In this document: positions 1 to 6,298 of the stretch, piece by piece
Layout of the letters: every line of letters begins with the position of its first letter
Position numbering within the stretch: the stretch's first letter is position 1
NCBI GenBank assembly: GCA_005888425.1
Contig: VAZF01000250.1
Span: 1 to 7,831 of the forward strand
DNA from: Alphaproteobacteria bacterium
GTDB lineage: Bacteria > Pseudomonadota > Alphaproteobacteria > ATCC43930 > CGMCC-115725
Direction: 5' to 3'
Length of the DNA stretch: 7,831 bases
The notes under the pieces: generated by a model
Seen by the model: the letters and a program-made list of their open reading frames with translations, nothing else
Told to the model about the DNA's origin: nothing
Database searches by the model: none
Program-made: the position numbers and the translations under genes

Positions 1-360
1 GTCCTCGGCTTTGCCGAACAAGCCGAGCGCCTCGCCGAGGCGATCGCCGGGCGCTACGGCGTGCCGCTCGTCGCGGTGACCCGTCCGCCGGGCGAGGAAC
101 CCGGTGACCTCTTGCTGGCGCGCGGCGAGATCCGTTACGCGCCGCGATACCCCGTTGAGATCGTCGACCGGATCGGCGCCGGCGACTCGTTTGTTGCCGG
201 GCTGATCCACGGTCTCCTCGACGGCGATCTCGATCTCGCGATCCGGCTCGCCGCTTATGCCGCCGCGGTCGCCCTCGCGACGCCGGGCGACATCAGCTAT
301 TTCGGGCCCGAGGATCTCGCCGCCTTTCACGCCGATGCGGTCGGCCGGCTCGTTCGATGA
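1..360 (+). CDS. pfkB-family sugar kinase, C-terminal part (probable 2-keto-3-deoxygluconate kinase)
   Basis: The reading frame is open from the first base of the window, so the 5' part of the gene lies outside; 119 residues and a TGA stop remain. Residues 56-68 (DRIGAGDSFVAGL) match the second pfkB/ribokinase signature. In this family its GAGD contains the anion hole and the catalytic Asp (D62 of the fragment), which removes a proton from the sugar hydroxyl during phosphate transfer from ATP. The alanine-rich helix after it (about 79-94) and the ending GDISYFGPEDL resemble bacterial KdgK proteins, which make 2-keto-3-deoxy-6-phosphogluconate for the Entner-Doudoroff/pectin-uronate route. The family call is secure. 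The substrate is inferred, and a fructokinase or ribokinase cannot be excluded without the N-terminal half. The gene converges on the lipoprotein gene, with 12 bases between the stops. Confidence 0.85.
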   Translation, partial: VLGFAEQAERLAEAIAGRYGVPLVAVTRPPGEEPGDLLLARGEIRYAPRYPVEIVDRIGAGDSFVAGLIHGLLDGDLDLAIRLAAYAAAVALATPGDISYFGPEDLAAFHADAVGRLVR

Positions 361-370
361 TGCGTCATCG
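355..370. terminator. Short stem-loop between convergent genes, possible terminator
   Basis: A perfect 6-base inverted repeat (CGATGA / TCATCG) around a TGCG loop overlaps the sugar-kinase stop codon and lies between two convergent genes. The position suits a shared terminator. There is no T-run on either strand and the stem is short, so the call is weak. Confidence 0.2.
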
Positions 371-372
371 GA

Positions 373-1953
373 TCAGCACTTGCCTGTCTGGCAGACCAAG
401 AGCCCGGTAATGATCGGTCCCGTCAGCTTCGAAAGGGCGTTGAAGCCCTTGTAGACCCCCGCAAGCTCGGCATTCGCGACAAAGATGATGTCCTTGTCGC
501 GCACCCGGAATTCCTGCGCGAGCGGATAGGATTTGGCGTCCGCCAGATCGAACCGGTAGACGATCGGCGAGATGCCGTCCGGCGCCGCGGTCGCGATCGG
601 CTGGCCAAGCGCGTGGACGAGGCTGACCGGCTCGTAACGCAGCAGAAACACCGCTCTCGGATCGGCGCGATCGTCGAGCAGCCCGCCCGCTTTGGCGAGC
701 GCCTCGGCCAGTGACAGGTTCTCGCTGCCAAAGGTGATCGCGTCATTTTTGCCGCTTGCGCCAAACGCGCTGAACGTTTGCGGCCGCCGGATGACGGTCA
801 ACACGTCGCCCGGCTCGGCGAAGATGTTCTGATCGGGGTGGTCGACCAGCGTCGCGAGCGACACGGTTGCGGTGAGCCCGCCGCGCGACAGCTGGACAAA
901 GGTTTCGTGCGGCGGCGCATTGGCTCCGCCGGCTGCTGCGACAACCTCAAGCAGCCTGTCGCCGCCGGGAGACAGCGGCACGCGCCCGCCCTTCACCGCG
1001 TCGCCCGCGACGGCAACCGAATTGGAGATGCTGCGCCGGATGACGACAAGCGCGTGTGGTTCCAGCGCCTTGGGGCCGAGGCGCGCCTCGATCGTGCGCT
1101 CGACCTCGGCCGGGCTGCGCGCCGCCGCGGGAACCCGGCCCGCATAAGGAATGCTGATCGCCCCGTCCGGACCGACCTGCTGGTCCGGAACCCGGGTCCC
1201 GGGCCGCCCGCTGCTCGTTGCCTGCTGCAGCAGCTCCTCGACACTGCGCGACGTCATCGTCGGCGTCGTTAGCGGGTTGAGCGGCAGGGTCGTCGGCAGC
1301 GCGCCGCCCGGAGCCACCCCGAGCGGGGCTGTTTGCGGACGGTTCTGGCTGAGCGTGGCGCCGCCCAGCTCCTGCCCGGCAAGGCCGGCGAGCCCTTGCG
1401 CCGCTCCGGCCGTTCCCAACCCCAGCGCCGCTCCGCCGCCCGCTGGCGTCGCCCCGGTCGGCGCCGGCCGCGCTCCCGGCGCGGCGAAGCCGGTTTGGTC
1501 TGGTCCCTCCTGCAGGCCGAGGAGCCGGGTAACGGCATCGGAGGCAAAGGCGGTGACGCTCTCACCCGTGCTCAACAGTGTGCCCGCGCCGGTTGTCGGG
1601 GTCCCGAACAGCCGGCTCGCAACGCCGGAGGGGACCGACCATTCGGCCAGCGACTCGCCGAACAGCCCGTTCGCCGCCGCTTCCCAGATGATGACCGACA
1701 CCGTATCCCCGACGGCAATCTTGTATTCCGTCGGCGGGGCGTACTTCTTGAATCGCTCGGGAAAACCGGGCTCGCCCTGCGTGCGCAGGACCTTGATGAC
1801 CGCGTCATCGACCTTGACGAGGTCGAACGAGACCTGGTCGCCGGTCGCGGCCTGAGCTTCGACCTCGGACCCGCTCGGTCCCGCCCGCGGCAGCCATGAG
1901 CAGCCGGCGAGCAGCAGCAGCGCCAGCCCGGCGCAAAGAATGGCCCGTCTCAT
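373..1953 (-). CDS. Polysaccharide biosynthesis/export outer-membrane lipoprotein (Wza/OPX family) with long low-complexity insert
   Basis: A 526-residue protein. The N-terminus is a lipoprotein signal peptide: Arg-Arg, a hydrophobic core, then the lipobox LAGC with the lipidated Cys at position 18. Ser follows, which suits outer-membrane sorting. The polysaccharide-export domain starts at 77-91 (YKIAVGDTVSVIIWE) and resumes at about 255-310 (VGPDGAISIPYAGRV, then a helix and VVIRRS). Two SLBB-like beta-grasp domains follow, at about 311-388 (VAVAGDAVKGGRV ... EPGDVLTVI) and 391-493. Residues 496-520 may form the C-terminal outer-membrane helix. Proteins of this family form the ring through which capsule or exopolysaccharide leaves the cell, working with an inner-membrane Wzc-type co-polymerase; no partner gene is visible here. 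About 150 residues rich in Ala, Gly, Pro and Thr (100-254) split the export domain, where relatives usually have a short linker. The protein ends in CQTGKC. The ATG at 1953 is chosen because it gives a complete signal peptide; the ribosome site is weak. Confidence 0.88.
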   Translation of the reverse strand: MRRAILCAGLALLLLAGCSWLPRAGPSGSEVEAQAATGDQVSFDLVKVDDAVIKVLRTQGEPGFPERFKKYAPPTEYKIAVGDTVSVIIWEAAANGLFGESLAEWSVPSGVASRLFGTPTTGAGTLLSTGESVTAFASDAVTRLLGLQEGPDQTGFAAPGARPAPTGATPAGGGAALGLGTAGAAQGLAGLAGQELGGATLSQNRPQTAPLGVAPGGALPTTLPLNPLTTPTMTSRSVEELLQQATSSGRPGTRVPDQQVGPDGAISIPYAGRVPAAARSPAEVERTIEARLGPKALEPHALVVIRRSISNSVAVAGDAVKGGRVPLSPGGDRLLEVVAAAGGANAPPHETFVQLSRGGLTATVSLATLVDHPDQNIFAEPGDVLTVIRRPQTFSAFGASGKNDAITFGSENLSLAEALAKAGGLLDDRADPRAVFLLRYEPVSLVHALGQPIATAAPDGISPIVYRFDLADAKSYPLAQEFRVRDKDIIFVANAELAGVYKGFNALSKLTGPIITGLLVCQTGKC

Positions 1954-2006
1954 CGTGGCATGATGTCCCGGTCCCCTGCCGTGATTTCATGCTATTTTCC
2001 GGCGCT

Positions 2007-2153
2007 ATGCGCAATCGCTTTGAGATAGGCGTCTACGAGCTGCTGCTGGTCGGGTGCGCCGCGGCGCTCGCCGCGCTCGTCTATGCCGAGGGCTGGATCT
2101 GGCCGCTCAAAGCCGCCGCCGTGATAATCCCGGTAAGCTTGCTGATCGGCTGA
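2007..2153 (+). CDS. Possible small membrane protein, 48 residues, unrecognised
   Basis: I do not recognise this one. The frame encodes 48 residues with two hydrophobic stretches, about 10-28 (YELLLVGCAAALAALVY) and 32-48 (WPLKAAAVIIPVSLLIG), joined by a short AEGWIW turn, and a basic start (MRNR). That would be a two-pass inner-membrane hairpin. It sits in the only sizeable gap between the lipoprotein gene and phoB, is divergent from the former and converges on the latter with 13 bases between stops. An in-frame ATG at 1989 would add six residues. Neither start has a clear Shine-Dalgarno sequence. The frame could be open by chance in GC-rich DNA, although its membrane-like composition and lack of overlap with any other gene favour a real gene slightly. 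Confidence 0.35.
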   Translation: MRNRFEIGVYELLLVGCAAALAALVYAEGWIWPLKAAAVIIPVSLLIG

Positions 2154-2171
2154 AGCGGGTCCGAGTTCAGC
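2149..2171. terminator. Inverted repeat at the 3' end of phoB, possible bidirectional terminator
   Basis: GCTGAA (2149-2154) and TTCAGC (2166-2171) can pair around an 11-base loop. The structure covers the stop codons of both phoB and the small plus-strand frame. No T-run follows on either strand. A 10-base direct repeat, AGCGGGTCCG, also lies here (2154-2163 and 2169-2178). Confidence 0.2.
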
Positions 2172-2771
2172 GGGTCCGGTCGAGGGCGTAGCCGACCGAG
2201 CGCACGGTGCGCAACAGGTCTCCGGCGCCGGCTTCGTTGAGCGCTTTGCGCAATCGCCGAATATGGACATCAACGGTGCGCAATTCGATTTCCGCGTCCT
2301 GGCTCCATACCTGGTCGAGCAGCTGCTCGCGCGAAAAGACCCGGCGCGGCTGCTGCAGGAAATGCCGCAACAGGCGGAACTCGGTCGGGCCGAGGTGGAT
2401 CGCCTTTCCGGCGCGCGTGACCCGGTGCGCCACGAGATCCATCGTGACATCGGCATAGCGCAGCGTCTGTTCGCTCGCATTCGGCTGCGCCCGCCGGATG
2501 ACCGCGCGCAGCCGCGCGATCAGTTCGCTGAGGCTGAACGGGTCGAGCGGGTCGCCGGCGCCCGCCGGATTTGGCGGCACACCTCGATGCCGGAGACCAG
2601 GGGCAGCATCCAATCGAGCAATACCGCATCGGGCCGCCGCTCGGCGATCTGCAACAGCGCCTCTTCTCCATCCGCCGCTTCGGCGACGGCGAAGCCCTCT
2701 TTTTCGAGATTGTAGCGCAACAGCGCGACGAGCGGCGCCTCGTCCTCGACGATCAGGACGAGCGGCTTCAC
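2167..2771 (-). pseudogene. phoB: Phosphate regulon response regulator PhoB, interrupted by an internal deletion with frameshift
   Basis: OmpR/PhoB-type response regulator, the DNA-binding activator of the Pho regulon. The GTG start at 2771 overlaps the phoU stop by four bases (GTGA). The first part (2771 to about 2541) reads as a normal receiver domain: acidic pair E9-D10 in VEDEAP and phospho-acceptor D53 in LLDWMLP, ending near residue 77 (RAPATRST). The frame then runs into unrelated residues and stops at 2520. The other conserved part is in a different frame, from about 2541 to 2167: PFSLSELIARLRAVIRR, then a winged-helix domain with LGPTEFRLL, REQLLDQVW and RTVDVHIRRLRKAL. Compared with E. 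coli PhoB (229 residues, from memory), about 28 residues are missing, covering the beta4-beta5 part with MLTARGEE and the conserved Thr and Lys. With 77 residues before and 124 after, the restored length would be about 229. A loss of 3n+1 bases, about 85, explains both the gap and the frame. It may be a real mutation or an assembly error. Confidence 0.88.
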
Positions 2772-3493
2772 CGGCTCTGCGCCCGATCGGGCGCGACGAC
2801 TTCGAGGCTCGATTTATCGCCCTTTGGCCGCGCCTGCGTCAGCGGCGTGCCGTGCACAAGGTAATAGAGGTTCTCGGCGATGTTCGTCGCATGGTCGCCG
2901 ATCCGTTCGATGTTCTTCGCCATGAACAGCAGGTGCGTGCACGTCCCGATATTGCGCGGGTCTTCCATCATGTAGGTCAGGAACTCGCGGAACAGGCTCG
3001 AATACATCTCGTCGAGCTCCTCGTCGCGCTTCCAGACCTCGAGCGCTTTGTCGGCATCGTGCTCGACATACGCGTCGATGACATCCTTGACGAGCAGCAA
3101 CGCGAATTGCGCCATGCGCGGCAACGCATGCACGAGCTGCACGGGCGGCGCCTGCGACAGCGCGATCGAGCGCTTCGCAACGTTCGCGGCGTAGTCGCAG
3201 ATACGTTCGAGATCGCTGGCGATCTTCAGCGCGACAAAGATCTCGCGCAGATCGCGCGCCATTGGCTGGCGTAATGCAAACAGCCGGATCGCTAGATTGT
3301 CGAGGTCGCGCTCGATCTGGTCGACAGCGGCGTCGCCCTCGACGACACGAGCGGCGAGCGCGCTGTCGCGCCTGACAACGGCGTCGATCGCCGCGGCGAG
3401 CTGGCTTTCCGCGAGCCCGCCCATCTCGACGACCATCTTGTTGAGCCGCGCCAGCTCTTCGTCATAGCTCTTGATGATGTGCTCGGCAGGCAT
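2768..3493 (-). CDS. phoU: Phosphate signalling protein PhoU
   Basis: A 241-residue, all-helical cytoplasmic protein made of two PhoU domains of three helices each. Each domain carries the metal-binding E/DxxxD-type signature: IASDLERICDYAANVAK at 91-107 and MAKNIERIGDHATNIAE at 191-207. PhoU links the PstSCAB transporter to the PhoR kinase and holds the Pho response off when phosphate is plentiful; it also limits uptake. The length is close to the usual 235-245 residues. The ATG at 3493 was chosen because GAGG lies six bases upstream (3500-3503) and the protein begins with the family-typical HIIKSYDEELARL; the frame is open further upstream, but only within the end of pstB. It starts 14 bases after pstB, and its stop overlaps the GTG of phoB. 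The last 20 or so residues are polar and probably disordered. Confidence 0.96.
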   Translation of the reverse strand: MPAEHIIKSYDEELARLNKMVVEMGGLAESQLAAAIDAVVRRDSALAARVVEGDAAVDQIERDLDNLAIRLFALRQPMARDLREIFVALKIASDLERICDYAANVAKRSIALSQAPPVQLVHALPRMAQFALLLVKDVIDAYVEHDADKALEVWKRDEELDEMYSSLFREFLTYMMEDPRNIGTCTHLLFMAKNIERIGDHATNIAENLYYLVHGTPLTQARPKGDKSSLEVVAPDRAQSR

Positions 3494-3507
3494 GTTCGCC
3501 CTCGTTG

Positions 3508-4428
3508 TCAGCCGAACCGGCCGGTGATGTAATCCTCGGTCCGGCGCACCCGCGGATGCGTGAAGATCGTCTCGGTCTCGTCGAACTCGACAAGTTCGCC
3601 GAGGTAAAGAAATGCGGTGTAATCCGAGCTGCGCGCTGCCTGCTGCATGTTGTGCGTGACCATCGCGATGCAATAGTCGGCCTTCAGCTCGGCGATCAGC
3701 TCCTCGATGCGCTGCGTCGAGATCGGGTCGAGCGCCGAAGCGGGCTCGTCGAGCAGTAGCACCTCCGGCTCGATCGCGATCGCTCGCGCGATGCAGAGCC
3801 GCTGCTGTTGCCCGCCGGACAGGCTCAACCCGCTGTCGCGCAATTTGTCTTTCACCTCATCCCATAGCGCGGCGCGCCGTAACGCCGATTCGACGCGGTC
3901 GTCGAGCTCCGATTTCGACACCTTCTCGTAGAGGCGGATACCGAAGGCGATGTTGTCGTATATCGCCATCGGGAATGGCGTCGGCTTCTGAAACACCATG
4001 CCGATCTTGGCGCGCAGCCGGTTGAGGTCGAGACCGGGCATCAGGATGTTCTCTCCGTCGAGGATGACCTCACCGGTCGCCGTTTGGCCTGGATACAGCT
4101 CATAAATTCGGTTCAGGATGCGCAATAGCGTCGATTTTCCGCAGCCTGACGGCCCGATAAACGCGGTGACCCGCCGGTCGTAGAGCGGCACGCTGATGTC
4201 GTGCAGCGCCTGGAACTTGCCGTAAAAGAAATTGACGTGCCGGACATCCGCCTTGACGTCCGGCATCGCGGTTTTCGGTGCCTCGTCACCAGGCTTGCGC
4301 TGCACGAGGGCGGCGATCGGCGGCGCCGCCAACGGCCGGCGGGGCTGCCGCGGCGGCGCGGTATCGTCGCTGGCTCTATCGGGCGAATCGGGCTCGGTGG
4401 CGAGCGGTCGCGCTGTGGGGGAATTCAT
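3508..4428 (-). CDS. pstB: Phosphate ABC transporter ATP-binding protein PstB
   Basis: The ATPase of the high-affinity phosphate importer, bound to the inner face of PstC/PstA. All ABC motifs are present, numbered from the ATG at 4428: Walker A GPSGCGKST (92-100), Q-loop Q147 in MVFQKPTPFPM, signature LSGGQQQR (203-210), Walker B VLLLDEP (223-229) and the switch His H259 in VTHNMQQAA. It ends with the typical TEDYITGRFG. The ATG at 4428 overlaps the pstA stop as ATGA, which suggests translational coupling, and gives 306 residues, about 50 more than E. coli PstB. The extra N-terminus is rich in Pro, Arg, Ala and Asp and looks disordered. An alternative ATG at 4266 (MPDVKADVRHVNFFYG) would give a standard 252-residue protein. 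Neither start has a strong ribosome site. I prefer 4428 because of the overlap, with moderate certainty. Confidence 0.96.
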   Translation of the reverse strand: MNSPTARPLATEPDSPDRASDDTAPPRQPRRPLAAPPIAALVQRKPGDEAPKTAMPDVKADVRHVNFFYGKFQALHDISVPLYDRRVTAFIGPSGCGKSTLLRILNRIYELYPGQTATGEVILDGENILMPGLDLNRLRAKIGMVFQKPTPFPMAIYDNIAFGIRLYEKVSKSELDDRVESALRRAALWDEVKDKLRDSGLSLSGGQQQRLCIARAIAIEPEVLLLDEPASALDPISTQRIEELIAELKADYCIAMVTHNMQQAARSSDYTAFLYLGELVEFDETETIFTHPRVRRTEDYITGRFG

Positions 4429-5270
4429 GACTTGAAGCTGCTCCACGCCGCCAGGATGCGGGCGGTGATGTTGAGGACGAGGATACTGACGGTAATCAGC
4501 AAGGCGCCGCCCCAAGCCAGCACCTGCCAATCCGCGTAGGGGCTCATCGCGAACTGGAAGATGACAACTGGCAGATTGGCCATGGGCCGGTTGAGATCGG
4601 TGCTCCAGAACTGGTTGTTGAGCGCGGTGAAGAGGAGCGGTGCCGTCTCGCCGGAGATGCGCGCAATCGCCAGGAGCACCCCGGTCACCATGCCCTGCAG
4701 GGCGGCGCGGTAGGTGACCATGACGACGACCTTCCATTTCGGTGCGCCGAGCGCTGCCGCGGCTTCGCGTAGCGCGCTCGGCACAAGGCGCAGCATATCC
4801 TCCGTCGTGCGCACGATGACCGGCACCATGATGATCGCCAGCGCCACCGCACCGGCCCAGGCGGAGAAATGCCCCATGCGCACGACCATCGCCTCATAGA
4901 CAAACAGGCCGATTATGATCGATGGCGCGCTCAACAGGATGTCGTTGATGAACCGCACCAGCTCGCCGAATTGGCTGCCGCGCGCGTACTCGGCCAGAAA
5001 GGTGCCGGCGAGGATGCCGGTCGGCGTGCCGATGAGCGTCGCAATTCCGGTCATGACAACGCTGCCGGCAATCGCGTTCAACAGGCCTCCGCTGCTGCCG
5101 GGCGGCGGTGTCATTTGCGCGAACAGCGCCGGGCCGATCGCGCTCGCGCCGTTGATCAACAATGTCCCCAGCACCATGACGAGCCACAGCAGGCCGAAGC
5201 CGGTCGCCGCAATCGACAGGCCGATAATGATCCGGTTGGTCAGACGGCGCCGGGCATAGAGCGGTATCAC
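4425..5270 (-). CDS. pstA: Phosphate ABC transporter permease PstA
   Basis: A 281-residue inner-membrane permease that forms the phosphate channel together with PstC. I count about six hydrophobic segments: roughly 14-38, 67-95, 112-130, 136-154, 192-208 and 250-270. The EAA-type loop that docks on PstB is at 167-190 (LREAAAALGAPKWKVV), followed by the family motif AIARISGETAPLLFTA (201-216). The ending also fits PstA: LNRPMANLPVVIFQF, then SPYADWQVLAWGGALLL-like residues. The GTG at 5270 lies one base after the pstC stop, with GGAG five bases upstream (5276-5279), so the start is well supported and coupled to pstC. The 3' end overlaps pstB by four bases. Confidence 0.96.
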   Translation of the reverse strand: MIPLYARRRLTNRIIIGLSIAATGFGLLWLVMVLGTLLINGASAIGPALFAQMTPPPGSSGGLLNAIAGSVVMTGIATLIGTPTGILAGTFLAEYARGSQFGELVRFINDILLSAPSIIIGLFVYEAMVVRMGHFSAWAGAVALAIIMVPVIVRTTEDMLRLVPSALREAAAALGAPKWKVVVMVTYRAALQGMVTGVLLAIARISGETAPLLFTALNNQFWSTDLNRPMANLPVVIFQFAMSPYADWQVLAWGGALLITVSILVLNITARILAAWSSFKS

Positions 5271-5271
5271 G

Positions 5272-6243
5272 TCAGCTCCCGGCCTGCTTCTCGAGCCTGA
5301 TCAGGAGCAGCTTCGCGAGTGCCAGCACGATAAAGGTGATGACAAACAGGATCAGGCCGAGCGCGATCAATGATGACAGATAGAGGTCGCCGACCGCTTC
5401 GGTGAATTCGTTGGCGAGCGCCGCCGAAATCGTCGTGCCGGGCTGCAGCAGCGAGGCGTGGATATGGTGCGCGTTGCCGATGACGAAGGTGACGGCCATG
5501 GTTTCGCCGAGCGCCCGCCCCAGCCCGAGCAGAATGCCGCCGAACACGCCGATGCGCGCATAGGGGAGCACGACCCGCCACACCACTTCGCTCGTCGTCG
5601 CGCCGAGCGCATAGGTGCTCTCGCCCAATACGGCCGGCACGGTCTCGAACACATCGCGCATGACCGCTGAGATGAACGGCAGCACCATGATCGCGAGGAT
5701 GAATCCCGCTGTGAGGACTCCGATGCCGAGCGGCGGTCCTTGGAACAACAGACCAATTCCCGGAACCGCGCCGAGCGTGTCGATCAATGCCGGCTCGATA
5801 TGCTCCTGCACAAAGGGCGCCAGGACAAACAGGCCCCAGATCCCATAGATGATGCTCGGGATCGCCGCCAGCAATTCGATCATGATCGACAGCGGCCGCT
5901 TCAGCCAGTTCGGGCACAACTCGGTGATGAACAGCGCGATCCCGAACGCTACCGGAATCCCGATCAGCATCGCGATTGCCGAGGTAACGAGCGTGCCGTA
6001 GACGGGGGCCAGCGCGCCGAATTTTTCGGTCACCGGGTTCCATGCCTCGGTGATCAGAAAGTTGAAGCCGAAGTGCTCCAGCGCCGGCGCGGCGCCGAGG
6101 ACCAGCGAGGCGATGACCCCGGCCAGCACCACCAGCACCAGCACCGCGAAGGCGAGGGTCAGGGTTTTGAAAGCGGCGTCGCCGAACGCGCCGTGGCGTC
6201 CGGCCGCTCGCCCTTTTCTACCGATCGCGATCTCTGCCGACAC
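5272..6243 (-). CDS. pstC: Phosphate ABC transporter permease PstC
   Basis: A 323-residue inner-membrane permease, partner of PstA. A basic cytoplasmic N-terminus (GRKGRAAGRHG) leads into the first membrane helix (about 27-50). A periplasmic loop then carries the PstC-typical pattern ITEAWNPVTEKFGALAPVYGT (64-84), and further helices follow at about 85-108, 120-145, 172-196, 230-255 and 288-315. The ABC-docking loop is at 212-227 (ALGATTSEVVWRVVLP), followed by GLGRALGETMAVTFVIGNA (239-257), a conserved PstC stretch. The GTG at 6243 is the first possible start: there is no ATG, GTG or TTG between it and the in-frame TGA upstream. The nearest AAGGAG (6257-6262) is 13 bases away, longer than usual. 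The gene follows pstS after 55 bases. Confidence 0.95.
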   Translation of the reverse strand: MSAEIAIGRKGRAAGRHGAFGDAAFKTLTLAFAVLVLVVLAGVIASLVLGAAPALEHFGFNFLITEAWNPVTEKFGALAPVYGTLVTSAIAMLIGIPVAFGIALFITELCPNWLKRPLSIMIELLAAIPSIIYGIWGLFVLAPFVQEHIEPALIDTLGAVPGIGLLFQGPPLGIGVLTAGFILAIMVLPFISAVMRDVFETVPAVLGESTYALGATTSEVVWRVVLPYARIGVFGGILLGLGRALGETMAVTFVIGNAHHIHASLLQPGTTISAALANEFTEAVGDLYLSSLIALGLILFVITFIVLALAKLLLIRLEKQAGS

Positions 6244-6298
6244 GGCTTGCTCGGAACTCCTTAGAACCGCAACTCGAACGCTCGACGATCATCGCGCC
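6244..6298 (-). other. pstS-pstC intergenic spacer, 55 bases
   Basis: This is the largest gap inside the pst genes. It holds an AAGGAG (6257-6262 on the minus strand) that may serve pstC. I see no convincing hairpin that would lower downstream expression relative to pstS and no clear promoter. Confidence 0.4.

Noticed and set aside
1151..1855. 234-codon plus-strand frame opposite the export lipoprotein
   Set aside because: It is fully antisense to a well-supported gene. Its composition (Ser, Pro, Ala, Arg) is what GC-rich antisense frames give, and it has no recognisable motif.
2520..2613. Programmed ribosomal frameshift to join the two phoB halves
   Set aside because: A frameshift alone would not restore the roughly 28 missing residues, and no slippery run such as A6 or T6 is present.
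2498..3274. 258-codon plus-strand frame opposite phoB and phoU
   Set aside because: It is antisense to conserved genes, rich in Arg and Ala, and shows no motif or ribosome site.
3494..3673. Upstream extension of the phoU frame to 3673
   Set aside because: It reads through the end of pstB in another frame. The ATG at 3493 has a ribosome site and the family-typical N-terminus.
4429..4737. Upstream extension of the pstB frame to 4737
   Set aside because: The extra residues come from reading pstA in the wrong frame. The ATG at 4428 overlapping the pstA stop is the sensible limit.
5267..6043. 258-codon minus-strand frame inside pstC
   Set aside because: Same strand but a different frame from pstC, which has conserved permease motifs throughout; this frame has none.
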